A model generated the notes under the pieces. That model saw only the letters and a list, made by a program, of their open reading frames with translations, did not search any database and was not told where the DNA came from. Of a stretch of 64,000 nt of DNA, positions 37,401 to 48,205 are shown piece after piece. This stretch comes from Epiperipatus broadwayi. Taxonomy: Eukaryota > Onychophora > Udeonychophora > Euonychophora > Peripatidae. Position 1 is the first letter of the stretch. Each line of letters opens with the position of its first letter. The position numbers and the translations under genes were made by a program. The stretch covers positions 1,219,660 to 1,283,659 of the forward strand of contig JAQFVV010012668.1 in assembly GCA_028023455.1 (NCBI GenBank), written 5' to 3'.

Positions 37401-39034
37401 CTGAGGAATACAATGTGTATAACAACTTCAGTTGTTATTAAGGTAAATATTAAAATAATAAGTGTAACTTCTGATAAATAACTGATAAATTATAATAAGT
37501 TATCTAAATAAAAAACTATCATCTAATTAAAGATATGATAATAAAAATCGTTTGTACGCATTGCCTAGAATCAGATTATTTTTATTTAAAACAAATAGTG
37601 AGTTAATAAAGTTAAGCAGCCGTTCATATAAGATACACTAAATGGATGAGTTGATGTATCGATAATAATATTTATTTTGTTATATTCAATTTGCATAAAT
37701 GTAAAAAGAAGATGAAGAAGTAGTTCGAATCCAAGTCTAAAAGTATAGACGAATTAATGTTAGTTATATTTTGTTTTATCCATATGGGATCCAATAAATT
37801 GTATATGTTTGTTTATTATGTTAATCATAAAGGATAGTTTTGTTAAACTGTAATAATAAATTATAATCTTGTTAAAATTTAATAATAAATTATAGTCTTG
37901 TTACAAGTTGTTTTGAGTCATTTTTCTTGTGTGCTAAATAAAAGTGTATTGGCATAATACTTGCAATACTTTCTTGAGTCCAAAATCATTTATGAAATCT
38001 TAAATTCAATACACCAGATAGACAATTGTAAGCAGATCAGAATATTTCAGTATATTTTAATTTAATAAGAATTATTTATGAAATTGGAAACTTCAGACCA
38101 AGACATTTTATTTTATATGTGTGTAAAATCACTTTATTCCCAAACTAGTAGGTTTTGGTTGCACATTATTTCATAGACAGTTAAGTGAAGTGTCTAAGTA
38201 ATAAATCTTAGTTAAATTATTGTGTTGTCATGGATGATGGAAGGACACAAAAGCACCCTTGGCTTTTCATCATTCCGACTGAGATTCTGGATAAAAGGGC
38301 TGTATTATTCAAAATTATGCGTTGTTATTGAATATGGTTATCATCTCGTTAAATATTATAATATTTAATGTGGGGATGAAGACACCTGGAATTTAATAAG
38401 GTAAATGTTTCCTATAGCTGACCAGAATGTCAGTCATATGCGACAACACAATACTGCCGAGCATTTTTCTTTAAAAATAACAGAGAACCCTGAGATTAGT
38501 GTCATCATTATAAGTGCTCTTAAATTAAGAATTGATTCATTATGATCAATATTACAAGCGTGGCATGGCTTAAGAGATTGAAACTTATAATTGTATAATA
38601 ACAAAAATATTGAGATCATATTGGCAAATTAATGAATGTTTTGTTTTAGTCAGTAATATTAACAATGACATGAAATCATCATCATTATTGTCGAACAGTG
38701 CAAGTACTTACAGCTCAGAGAATGTGTTTTGGATAGAGAAAGAATGTTAGTTATTCTAAATTTTCCTTTTAAATTTATTTTATTAATGATAATTTTTTTT
38801 TATTCTATCTCTGTCTGAACTGCATATCGCTGTAGCTGAATTATTATAACTAACCAAACGTCGAGCTATATTAGGTAAAATAGGGTTTGCTACCCATTCT
38901 ATACGAAGCGTATACGAATCATATACGGAAGTGTTTATTTATTTCCGAATTCTCTTTAATAGAATTAGGCTTTACGAATTGATTTCGTAGAGATGAAGTC
39001 GTCGTTATTTACTAGGTTAGAATATATATATATA
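34438..39034. mobile_element. ~4.6-kb insert with terminal inverted repeats in a (TA)n target
   Basis: The insert sits between the two halves of one LINE reverse transcriptase. Both edges are TA runs (34,438-34,455 and 39,022-39,034). Just inside, the left end reads 'tgtaacctagtgttattgac' and the reverse complement of the right end reads 'tctaacctagtaaataacga'; the core 'taacctagt' is identical. Removing it leaves the LINE reading LPG-Ile-Tyr-Ile/Ile-Ala-Thr into KSIT and YMDD, matching the spacing in the 56-62 kb copy within two residues. The longest frame inside is 75 codons (36,840-36,616, minus) and is not recognised. CpGs are frequent. A ~30-bp unit repeats at 37,841-37,899. I infer a non-autonomous TIR transposon of unknown superfamily. 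Confidence 0.65.
35411..35490 (+). promoter_or_regulatory. TATA/TCT-initiator-like pair inside the insert
   Basis: TATAAAAG at 35,411-35,418 is followed by 'gctctttct', a good match to the TCT pyrimidine initiator (C+1 at 35,450). Then comes a donor-like 'aataat|gtaagt' at about 35,486. The 39-bp spacing is longer than usual. In AT-rich DNA a chance TATA box is common, so this is weak. Confidence 0.2.
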
Positions 39035-40900
39035 CCAGGCAGGTTGTTTTCAATGTTAGTTAGTAAGGGATTAATGTAGGTTATAAAAAGTAAGGCACTT
39101 AGTGGTGAGCCTTGGGGAATTGAATTATAGGGATTAAAACTAGATGAAGTTTGGCCATTCAGAGTAACACGTATTTCTTTGTTTATAAGGAGCTTAGTAA
39201 GAATATAAAGTAAAGGGGTGGAAATTTTATATGTTTTTATAGTGTGTATTAGGGTTTCTATTGGAACAGAGTCAAATACTGCAACAATGTCCAGCTGAAC
39301 TGCTATAGGCCTGGAAAAGAAAGCAGAGTATGGCATGTTGAAGTCACCTACAAGAATAATAGGTAAAGAGTTGGCAGCTAGTGTGATAATTTATTTGATT
39401 AATTAATGTATTAATGTGAGCTTACTATAAAAGTAAACATTAATGATGTTAATGGTGAAAGCAGTGTGATGTAGTGTTACTATAATCATGTTTACATTCC
39501 AAATCTAAAATTTTGAATGATTCAAATGGGGATCTATGATGAATAAGAATGTCAACTCTTGCTACTGTTGTGTTTGATGTAGAGAATTCTACACATCCAA
39601 ATCTGTTCAGAAGAATTTGGGGGTTAATTTTGTTAGTGATTTTAGTTTCAGTGAATAGTATGATATGAGGAGTGAATTGTTTTATGCAATTGCTTAGTGC
39701 ATAAATTCTTTCATGAGGGTTTAGGCCGCTTGTTTAATTACAGTAATGCTAATATCCATAGTGAAGGTTTTGTATTTGTGTGTGTTTGGATAAGATTGTG
39801 TATGTGTATAGTAAGGTTATATATAAAAGGTATATGTTAGCTGTGATAGGCTTAGGCTTCAGACATTAATTTTTTAGAGGAAGAAAAAGTAACAAAAAAT
39901 ACAGTTCTATAATTTATGATGCTGAATTAACTAGAGAGGAGAGCCTTGTTGAGTTGCTGTGCGGGATGTGGTATGATTAGTTACTAAATTATTATTGTAT
40001 TTGGATTTCTTGGTGGTTCTTCTGTTGATGTCCACTCCTGAAAAAAAATATTTTTTGTTCCGGAGTGAGGGAAACAATATCCAAGAGTAATTGCCTGGTC
40101 CAGTGACTAGCCATGGAGACTTCCAATGGATAAGTGTTGGGATTAGTGGCTTTCAGTTTTCTTTTTACTGGGGTGGGAAGTTTGTTTCTGTCTGTGTTGT
40201 TGATAGATTGCTTGTTCTCCGTAAGCATTTGCTGGTCAGCTGTTTTTGCTTTGCTGCATTGATTTTCCTTTTTTTCTTTTTTTTAATTAGCTCTTTGAAA
40301 GGATATAGAATAATCTGTAGTGTTCCCATGATGTTCTGATGATGATGTGGAGATCATGTTCTCATCTCCAGATTCTGTATTTGTGTCTAGGGGTTCTTTA
40401 TTATTAATTTTATCTTGGTTGATATTGGTAGGAGTGGTGTTTCTAAATGTTGTTTGTTTTAATATGGAATGGTTGATTGCTTTTTATGATGATAGTGATG
40501 CTTCTTGTTTTTTAGTTGGTTGTATTGCATTAGTAATATTACTTTGCTGTCCCATTGGTATTTTTGTACATTGGTGTAATTTGGTTAGTACAAAATTTTT
40601 TAGGGCAATTTTTTATTATATGACTTCTTTATTTATAAAAAAAAAACATTGTGGTGGAATATTCTTTCAATCTTTATTAAATAATTTTACATCCTAGTAT
40701 GGATTTTAATACATCCAGAATCACAAGTATTAGTAGCATGAATTTTTTTTTATTTTTTACTATACTTTTACTAAATGTTTTTTTTTTTTACGTCCAAACT
40801 AAATTATTTTCATTTTATATTATGAACAAAAAGTACGTCATGGTTTCTCTTAGCTTTGACAGAACTGCTGCAATCATTAGCTTAACACTTTGGCATTATT
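39035..40900 (-). mobile_element. L1/Tx1-like LINE, ORF1 and 5' part of ORF2
   Basis: From the top of the minus strand: ORF1 remnant (about 40,900-39,990), with 'PPQCFF' and, in a shifted frame, 'NCPKKFC' from its zinc knuckle, and a 79-codon piece ending 39,992. Next is the endonuclease with 'GLNPHERIYALSNCI' and catalytic 'ILFTETK' (about 39,640-39,655). Then 'LPIILVGDFNMPYS' (about 39,330-39,365). RT motif A ('VQLDIVAVFDSV') and motif B ('IPQGSPLSALLFITYINPL', about 39,080-39,130) follow within a few codons, so the segment between GDFN and motif A (roughly 1 kb in an intact element) has been deleted. The reading then reaches the TA run at 39,034 and resumes at 34,437. Confidence 0.85.
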
Positions 40901-42829
40901 TTAAATGAAATTGCCATTTTCTAATTATTGGAAGTAATATAATGAATGTAAATGGCTGAATGATTGGCTAATTACACAAGATTAAAAATGCAAAGCAAGA
41001 AAATGGCTGCTACTATATAAACAAGTGCACTAGATGCAAAATTTACAAATTTTATATTTTTTAAAAACTTTTTTTAATAATACTTTTTTTAAAAAAATCA
41101 CAGGTTATTAAATCCATATATTTTGAAAGTGTCGATATTGCAGACATCTTATACCTATTCTTAGTTGGGAAGTAGAGAAATCTGGAATGACTGGAAATAT
41201 ATAATTTGTTAAGTGGGGGAGGGGGGTATATCTCAAGTGTAGTTAAGAGTACCGTTATATGATTATAGGTACTTAACTTATAGCTACATTACTATTAAAA
41301 ATTGTTGGTAGGTAAAAAATACATACATTTTCTAAAAAAAAAATTATACACTCTAATTTATGATAGACACACTTGCAACAGTTATCATAAGTTGTAGCAT
41401 AATAAAAATAATTATATACAATAACTAACAATGCCTAAATATATTTATAAATATTTTTCAGTACTACAATAATATTTTCTCTCTATATATTAATTTTATT
41501 TAATTTTTGAATGGATTTTTTTTTTTTGAATGCATCTGCTTAAATTTGGCACATGATGTAATTATTAGAATGGACAAAATCATCTACAATTTAGATAGCT
41601 ATAAAATTATAAGATATATATATATCTTGCAAATACTTAAGATGGGTTCTATAATACTATTATGTCAAAATCTGTACTATAATGCAAATCACTCTTTATA
41701 CAGATAAAAATGATAAATATAAGAAAATTTTATTTTATGTTATACACACATTATTAACAATAAATGATAATAATAATTGTGTAAAATATTAAAAAAAATG
41801 ACAGACGTCTGATCAACATAACTTATATTTTGGTAAAGCAATTCTCAGCATAATTATATGTCATTAGCTGTAAAATAACTTAAAAGTCAAACGTTTATGA
41901 TTTCTTTGCTAAAAGCAATATAAATTTAAAAAGGTGTAGGAGTGATATCAGATTTTATTTTATTTATTTCTTCATATTTACATTTATTTTAATAGTAAAC
42001 ATATAAAAAAAACATTTATAAAATGAGCAAATATATATATATATGCAATTCATTAATTAGATCTTGGCAACAAAAAAAAAAAAAACCTTTTATATTATTT
42101 AAATATTACTAATGTAGCTAAATTATGTAGAAATAAGACAAATTATTATTGTTGCTACTGGGATTACAATTCAGAGATGTTGTCAATTCCATGATGATCT
42201 TTAATAATAGTAAAAAAAAATTAAAAATCTATTATATTTAGTTTTTCAAGTTTTTCTTATAATGATGAGATTGATTCAAGGCAAGAAAATAAAAAAAATC
42301 ATTTGTGCAATTAATAATTTAACCATTGTGTTTGGTAGTGTAATGCTCATAAATCAGTTGTCTGCCCAATTGATTGATTATATTAATTATATAAAAGTGC
42401 ACATTCATTTTATTTAGAACTTGCTCCTTATCTTTTACTTTAAACCATTCTAAGGATTATGTGCTTTATTAATATATTACATGCACAGACTTATAGCACC
42501 AACATCTTGAAAAATCCGATATAATTTGATTTGGGATCCATTTTGTATATCTTTTTTGCTATTAATGATATTCTCAAAAACTTCACCAAAATATACAATT
42601 TATAAAGCACCAATACTTTTTTTTTTTTTAGTGACAATTAACACACTCATAATTTAATCTGAACAACTATGATGGTTTTAAGCAAATATTTTCATGTCTA
42701 AAAACAATTTCCAAGTTTTTTTTTTTTTTTTGCAATTCTATTGAATATCAATAAGTAATGAATCTTTTGACTTCTAGACTGAAATTATTTAAGAATCAAA
42801 CCTGTTTAGAACATTTAACATAATACATC
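40901..42829. other. AT-rich DNA, no gene seen
   Basis: No gene was found. A 'gtgggggaggggggt' G-run lies at 41,213-41,227; poly-A and poly-T tracts are common. Confidence 0.5.
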
Positions 42830-43760
42830 TCTTATGTTATTTTTCCTTGATAAATGCCTTGCTCTCGTTACATAAAGGTATTGTACTTTTCACTAATTCC
42901 TAAATAAGTATTGATCTTCCAAATTCATTTCTTTTATGAGACAATTAGTATACAAGATGAATAAATAGCTTGAAACTATGGACATGTATACTTTTTTTTT
43001 CTAAATTGAATCTGTTTCAAAAGAACTTATAGTTCACCATATGTTTTCTTTTTTATTATCCTTATTTTTCTAAGATTATAGATTCAAATTTGGTACAATA
43101 AATTGAGTCATAGGCTTTTTTGTAATCAATAAAATCTGTTAACATTCTTCTTATAGATTATCTGCTATACATATACAATAATATCTCTTGAGTCTCTTTT
43201 TTATCTATTTTTCCTGAAATAAGCATAGCCATTTAGAAATTTTCTTTTAATAAAATGTGTTAAGTTGTAATGAATGATTTAAATATAATTTCACTTGCAT
43301 ATTATATAAAAATAAAAAGTGAGTTTTTTCATTGATACATCATGAATTCTTATCTAGATTAGTTTGCTTAATTTGATCAATATTTAAATCAACTGTTAAG
43401 TTTTCCAAAAAGCTTATAATAAACAGTGATAGATTCCTGTTGCTTTATTTTCTGAAAATAACTTCAAGACTAGTCTAATTGTGCCTTCTATTATTATAGT
43501 TTTAATGTTCTAGTTTTGCATGCTTGAGTTTGATTTTTAATTTCTTCACAAATATAGTGAATAATAATAATCCTTTGTAACTCCTCTGTCCCTTTTAATT
43601 TCTGGTTGCTATTCTTTATTTTCTTTGTAAATTCACTTCATTTTCTGATATTTATTTTAACCTTTCTAGCAGTTTTATCTTACATTCATGTACATATAGT
43701 TCACTATTAATTATGCCTACAAGTTCACTTTAATATTTGATATTATCAAACCAATAAGAT
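42830..43760 (-). mobile_element. LINE fragment around RT motif A
   Basis: The minus strand at about 43,080-43,140 reads 'LTDFIDYKKAYDSIYCTKFE', which matches reverse transcriptase motif A (hhDYKKAFDSV) of RTE- or CR1-like elements. Flanking T-rich plus-strand DNA has the same composition as the other minus-strand LINE pieces, but frames are badly broken. Its limits are approximate. Confidence 0.6.
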
Positions 43761-43805
43761 ATATGTGATCACCATTTCATATGCTTCCACAAGCTGTTAA
43801 AAATA

Positions 43806-44403
43806 ATAGCAAACTCTTCATACAGTATGCCACCTAGTGCAAGCTATAGTAATCAATCCATATTTAGCACATACTCATCCAATATATCCAGATTAATTTC
43901 TTACTTATGGCTTTCATCAGTGATGAACCTTGGATCTGAACGCACTGCACCTAGATCTTTGGATTTAATGTAACCCTCCAGTAGTCACCTTTTATCTATT
44001 TAGTTAATTAAATGAAAACACAATAATGTTTTCAAACCCAAATTAACTCAATTGTGTAGTCATACAAATCTGAACCCAGTTCAATAACTGGGTTCAGATC
44101 TGCATGACTATACAATAACTGGATTCCTTGGATTGAAAACATGATTGTGTTTTCACTGTGGGCTTATAACTTTATAGTTAATTAAATATTAAATTGTGGC
44201 TACTGGGTAGTTGCACTAAATGCAAAGGTCTAGACACAGTGCTCTCAGATCCAAAGATCCTCACTAATAAAAGCCACAAGCTAGAAACTAGTCTGGGGAT
44301 ATTGGATAAGTAGGCAATAAACAAAGAATTTATGCATAAATCTTCTACTATCTATTGATTACTATGATGAACTGGTGGTACTACTACTTGGAGAGTTTGC
44401 TAT
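43806..44403. repeat. ~600-bp palindrome (foldback element)
   Basis: Left arm 43,806-44,080 and right arm 44,086-44,403 are reverse complements with small gaps, around the loop between 'ctgaacccagt' and 'actgggttcag'. Matching blocks include 'atagcaaactct' with 'agagtttgctat', and 'ggctttcatcagtgatgaa' with 'cctcactaataaaagcc'. The right arm is some 40 bp longer. There is no coding frame. It could be a foldback or MITE-type element or a recent inverted duplication. Confidence 0.8.
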
Positions 44404-45380
44404 TGTATTTGATATTATTTCTAATAGCAATCAAAATGATTTTATGATAAAGCTAGAACAGTAAATAAAAATGATTCTTTTTTCAATCCACAATTCACAA
44501 AGATTAGAATATTGTCATTTGATTTCTACAAATTCCATCTAGAGATGTATGCTGTATAAAGTATTGACAATCAAAAATGATTTATTATTTGCAAAAACCT
44601 ATTGATTATTCTTCTGCTTCATTTCTGCTTCCAAGTTTATTCTGTTCAATAACATTTGGTTTTTTCATTCCTTTTTCAAACATCAATTTTTAGAGACACA
44701 ATAAAAGCTACATATCTGAAAATTGATCATTAACCCTTTCAAAATTCACACCCCCCCCCCAATTACTTGAGTTGCTGGACAGTAAAACATATTCTTATGG
44801 GGATCTTAAAAGATAATTTACAAAGCTGAACTAATATCAGTAAAACACAAATAACAGTAATGCAATATTACTATTATAAAATTCACAGCATTTCTGATTT
44901 GATGTGAATAGCTTGATAAAAAAATAATAGTTTCTTCTAATCACAAAGAATATTGCAAGTACTGTTATTGGGTTATAGTTCTTGTGAATGCTTTGCTGTT
45001 ATCAGTTCATTTTTATAAATACACATTGAAGTATTCCATAACAGAAGTTTATATCTCAGCAACAAAAGTAATTGGAAAAAAAAAATTGAAATTTTTTTTG
45101 ATCAAACTCATACATATATAAGGCTTTTTGAATGCTTAATTTTAGCAAGAGAGACCTTTCCAAATCATAATGCAAGAAACTATTTCTTAATTATATAGGC
45201 AACATTTTGATTTGGGAGCATTCTAAAAGATCAGAGCATAAATGATTTCTTCATTCATCACATCCAATGTTACTTGCTCCATAGCCTTCATGTTACAGTT
45301 GCAATTATGAATTTTTTTTTTCTTTTACAACATAATCGTATCAATAATAAGATAATAAAATGGCTTTACAATATGTCATA
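44404..45380. other. AT-rich DNA, no gene seen
   Basis: Nothing could be supported; a C-run of 10 lies at 44,751-44,760. Confidence 0.5.
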
Positions 45381-46060
45381 AAGGCCATTAATAACCGCCT
45401 CTTATGAGGCATCTCGTCGACATCTGACTTCACTCTAATTCTGCTAGTTTTAATGGTAGAATATTCATTTGACAGTTATTGATTAGGTTTTTAAAAGTTC
45501 TGTAAGATGGTGCCCTCTTCCGAATTATTTTACAAGTAAAAAATAAAAAAAAACGCATTTAAAACTAAACAAAGAAGAACCTTGTCGGTGATTGGCTGTC
45601 AGCCGGCTCTCAGCCGAAAAAGACATTCTGATTGGCTAGAAAGAACAAAGAAACCACCTGATCAAAGAAAATAAAGAAAAACGCTGAGATTTTCATTTCG
45701 AATGTAATTTAAGTATTAAAAAAATATAAAATGAAAAATTAAAATAGTTTTTTAAAAAATATACTAAAAAAACAAAATTATTTTCGAAAAATATTGAAGA
45801 TTTTAGTAAAAATATTTAAGATTTAGCAAAAAGAAATCTTTACTTTTCCGTAACATAAAATTGAAAAAAAGCGTTTGCGTCAGCACTTTTTTGTTTAGAC
45901 ATTCGCTTTATATTTGCCGAAATTGAATATATTTTATAATAAATAAATAGCAATTTATTTTTGAAAGAACTTTCATTCTCTTTCATAACCTGAAAAATTA
46001 GTAATATACTTTTTATAAACGTATCTGAGTTGAATTTAATATTATAGGCGAATATGTTTT
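45381..46060. promoter_or_regulatory. CpG-richer island with paired CCAAT-type boxes
   Basis: Two 'gattggct' boxes (inverted CCAAT, NF-Y type) lie at 45,590-45,597 and 45,630-45,637, on either side of 'cagccggctctcagccg'. CpGs are more frequent than in flanking DNA from about 45,395 ('aaccgcctcttatgaggc') to about 46,050. There is no TATA box at a sensible distance and no attached exon was found. If the minus-strand semaphorin gene spans this point, the island lies in the intron downstream of the 48.1-kb exon and could be an internal promoter or enhancer. Confidence 0.3.
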
Positions 46061-48102
46061 AACAATAGGCTTTGTCTTCAGTTTGTGAGTTGGCCAATTA
46101 AAAGATTTGATTTTTACCTCATACAACCAATAATATAATTAGCGGGTTAAGGCTTTGGATAAATTTCCTCCATAATATGTCAAATATTTTTTGACCCAAG
46201 GATTCATTTTCAAGGACTATGATATTGAAATTTAAAATGATGTTTTGATACTGACATGAATGTGTTACCCAATCAATGTCATTGCTGTTCAATATTTACG
46301 ACTGATAAGACATTATTAGAAAAAAAATGCAAATATTGATAGTAAGCAGAGCAAGTTATATGGTAATTGTTGATAAATATCATCTTTATTAAAGGCATCC
46401 AGGGAGCCTAGAATTAGGATAACACAAAAAAGTAGATCTAGTCTCAATCCTAGATTATATACAAATTAAGTTGGTTTGGATTCAAAATCTTATGGTAATT
46501 GCTATATATGCATGAATGTAAATTCAGCTCCTCAACTAAGACATAAAATAGTCATAACATAGTCTGGCAATTCGTATATAGCAATATCGTTTAGTAACTT
46601 ATTCAAATTTATGATAGATGATTCTAGAGAATAATAAGTTTATAATGAAAAAATTAGTAGCAAGCCAAAAAGGTTACATAATGCTTAGCTTGGTAAAATT
46701 TCACTAAGATTAAATTTTCATTCATAAAAAAAAAAGCTACACAGCATACTTTTTTATTTATTAAAAAAAAAACAACAACTAGAAATTCAAAATCAGATAA
46801 TTTAAATCCAGTCTGTTTCTTCAAATTTGAATATTTAAATTTTGTGAATTAAAATTAACAACAATAATAGTAATGTTACTATGTTATAATTGGATTTATA
46901 AAGTAATAAATTCCAGATGGTTTATATATATAACATTCAAGTTAAATAATGTTCAAGAAGCTAAATTTAAAATTATGCTCTAATGTTTGTTTCAAAGCTC
47001 TAAAACTTAGTTGAACACACACACAAATTTAAAAAGGAACCCACAAATAAAATAGAAAGAATAATGCACGGCCTTGATAATTTTCTTAATTCAATTACAC
47101 CAGTCACCACCTTTTTATTAAAAACATATCCTTAATACATAATGTTATACATGTATATGTAAATAAAAGAACTGCGTGCTTATTATTGTTAATATTTTTA
47201 TAGATTACTAAACAATACACACAATTCCTGTATTTTAAATATATTTAACATCTTTTTTACTATCAAATATATTTAACATCTTTTTAGAATCACAATGTAT
47301 AATTATATATAAATTTATTTTGAACATCTTGAAAAACAATAACATATTCAACGTTTCATTGTGGACTTTGTATAGCATTTACAGAGATCGTTAGTCACTT
47401 TAAATTAAAAAAAAAATCACAGAGATAAAACATTCAAGAAAAGTCTAACAGTTAAAGTTTTTTCCTATTGGACAAAAAAAGTTAATTAAACAGGTTTCCT
47501 CTTTTTATCGATCTGCAATATTTTAAAGTTTTAAAATTGGTATTATTATGCATATATGTCTAACTTTATAAATAATTTATATCCTCTCGCCATAGCAGAG
47601 ATAAATATAAACTTAGCAGTATATGATGGATATACTACATCAGAATGCTTAAACTATATTTTAAATACAAATTAAAATTCAATTACTTATTTAAATTATT
47701 AGCAATAAATAAAGTTTACATAGCAATAAAAAAATTCATTCAATAATTCTTTAAATTTTTAAACAAGATCAGTCCTCAATGATTCATTGAGAATGAACAA
47801 AATTAATATATCTGCAGTAGGCAAATTCTTTTACAGTTAAGTTTTATGTATTCACGATATATATACGTTAAGATATTTTATGAGAAAATTTTAATATTTT
47901 CTCCAAACTAACTAATGGAATTTTATTCATTCAGATTTTTGCTCTTAAAATATATATAATCTATTTATTATTAACACAATTAAATTAAAGCATAATTGTA
48001 ATAACAATTTATTTTAAAGATTATTATATGCATGCATTTGTCAGACTTATGTAAATACTTAAATAAAAAAAAAGTTTTTTTTTCCTCTCAAATATAACTT
48101 AC
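46061..48102. other. AT-rich DNA, probably intron downstream of the semaphorin exon
   Basis: No second exon was found, although the neighbouring coding part of a Sema domain would be expected further along the minus strand. A 24-bp tandem duplication ('aaatatatttaacatcttttt') lies at about 47,236-47,287. Confidence 0.45.
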
Positions 48103-48205
48103 CAACCCATATAGCTGTCGCATTATCTCTAGGATCAAAAGGACACTTGGCAACTCCTCGGCCAACCCATGGAGGTTGTCGTCTCAATATTTCTAGAGTA
48201 TAAGC
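48103..48205 (-). CDS. Internal exon of a semaphorin gene (Sema domain)
   Basis: This 103-bp exon has a T-rich acceptor ending TTTTTAG (AG at 48,207-48,206) and a consensus donor (TTG|GTAAGT, GT at 48,102-48,101). Only one of three frames is open; it starts in phase 0 and ends in phase 1. The 34 complete codons read AYTLEILRRQPPWVGRG followed by VAKCPFDPRDNATAIWV. The 'GxGxAKCPxDPxDNxTAIxV' pattern, with its Cys and N-glycosylation site (Asn-Ala-Thr), matches the Sema beta-propeller upstream of the 'LYSGT' strand. From memory it is closest to invertebrate class 2 semaphorins, which are secreted axon-guidance ligands acting on plexins. Base composition is markedly less AT-rich than the flanks. 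The gene runs on the minus strand and its other exons were not found. Semaphorin identity is likely; the class is tentative. Confidence 0.8.

Noticed and set aside
40091-40697. Plus-strand open frames of 82 and 116 codons
   Set aside because: They are antisense shadows of the minus-strand LINE ORF1, which carries the recognisable zinc-knuckle residues.
44751-44760. C-run (and G/C-runs at 16,442, 41,213 and 50,679) as quadruplex-forming elements
   Set aside because: Each is a single uninterrupted run without the four separated tracts required; ordinary homopolymer.
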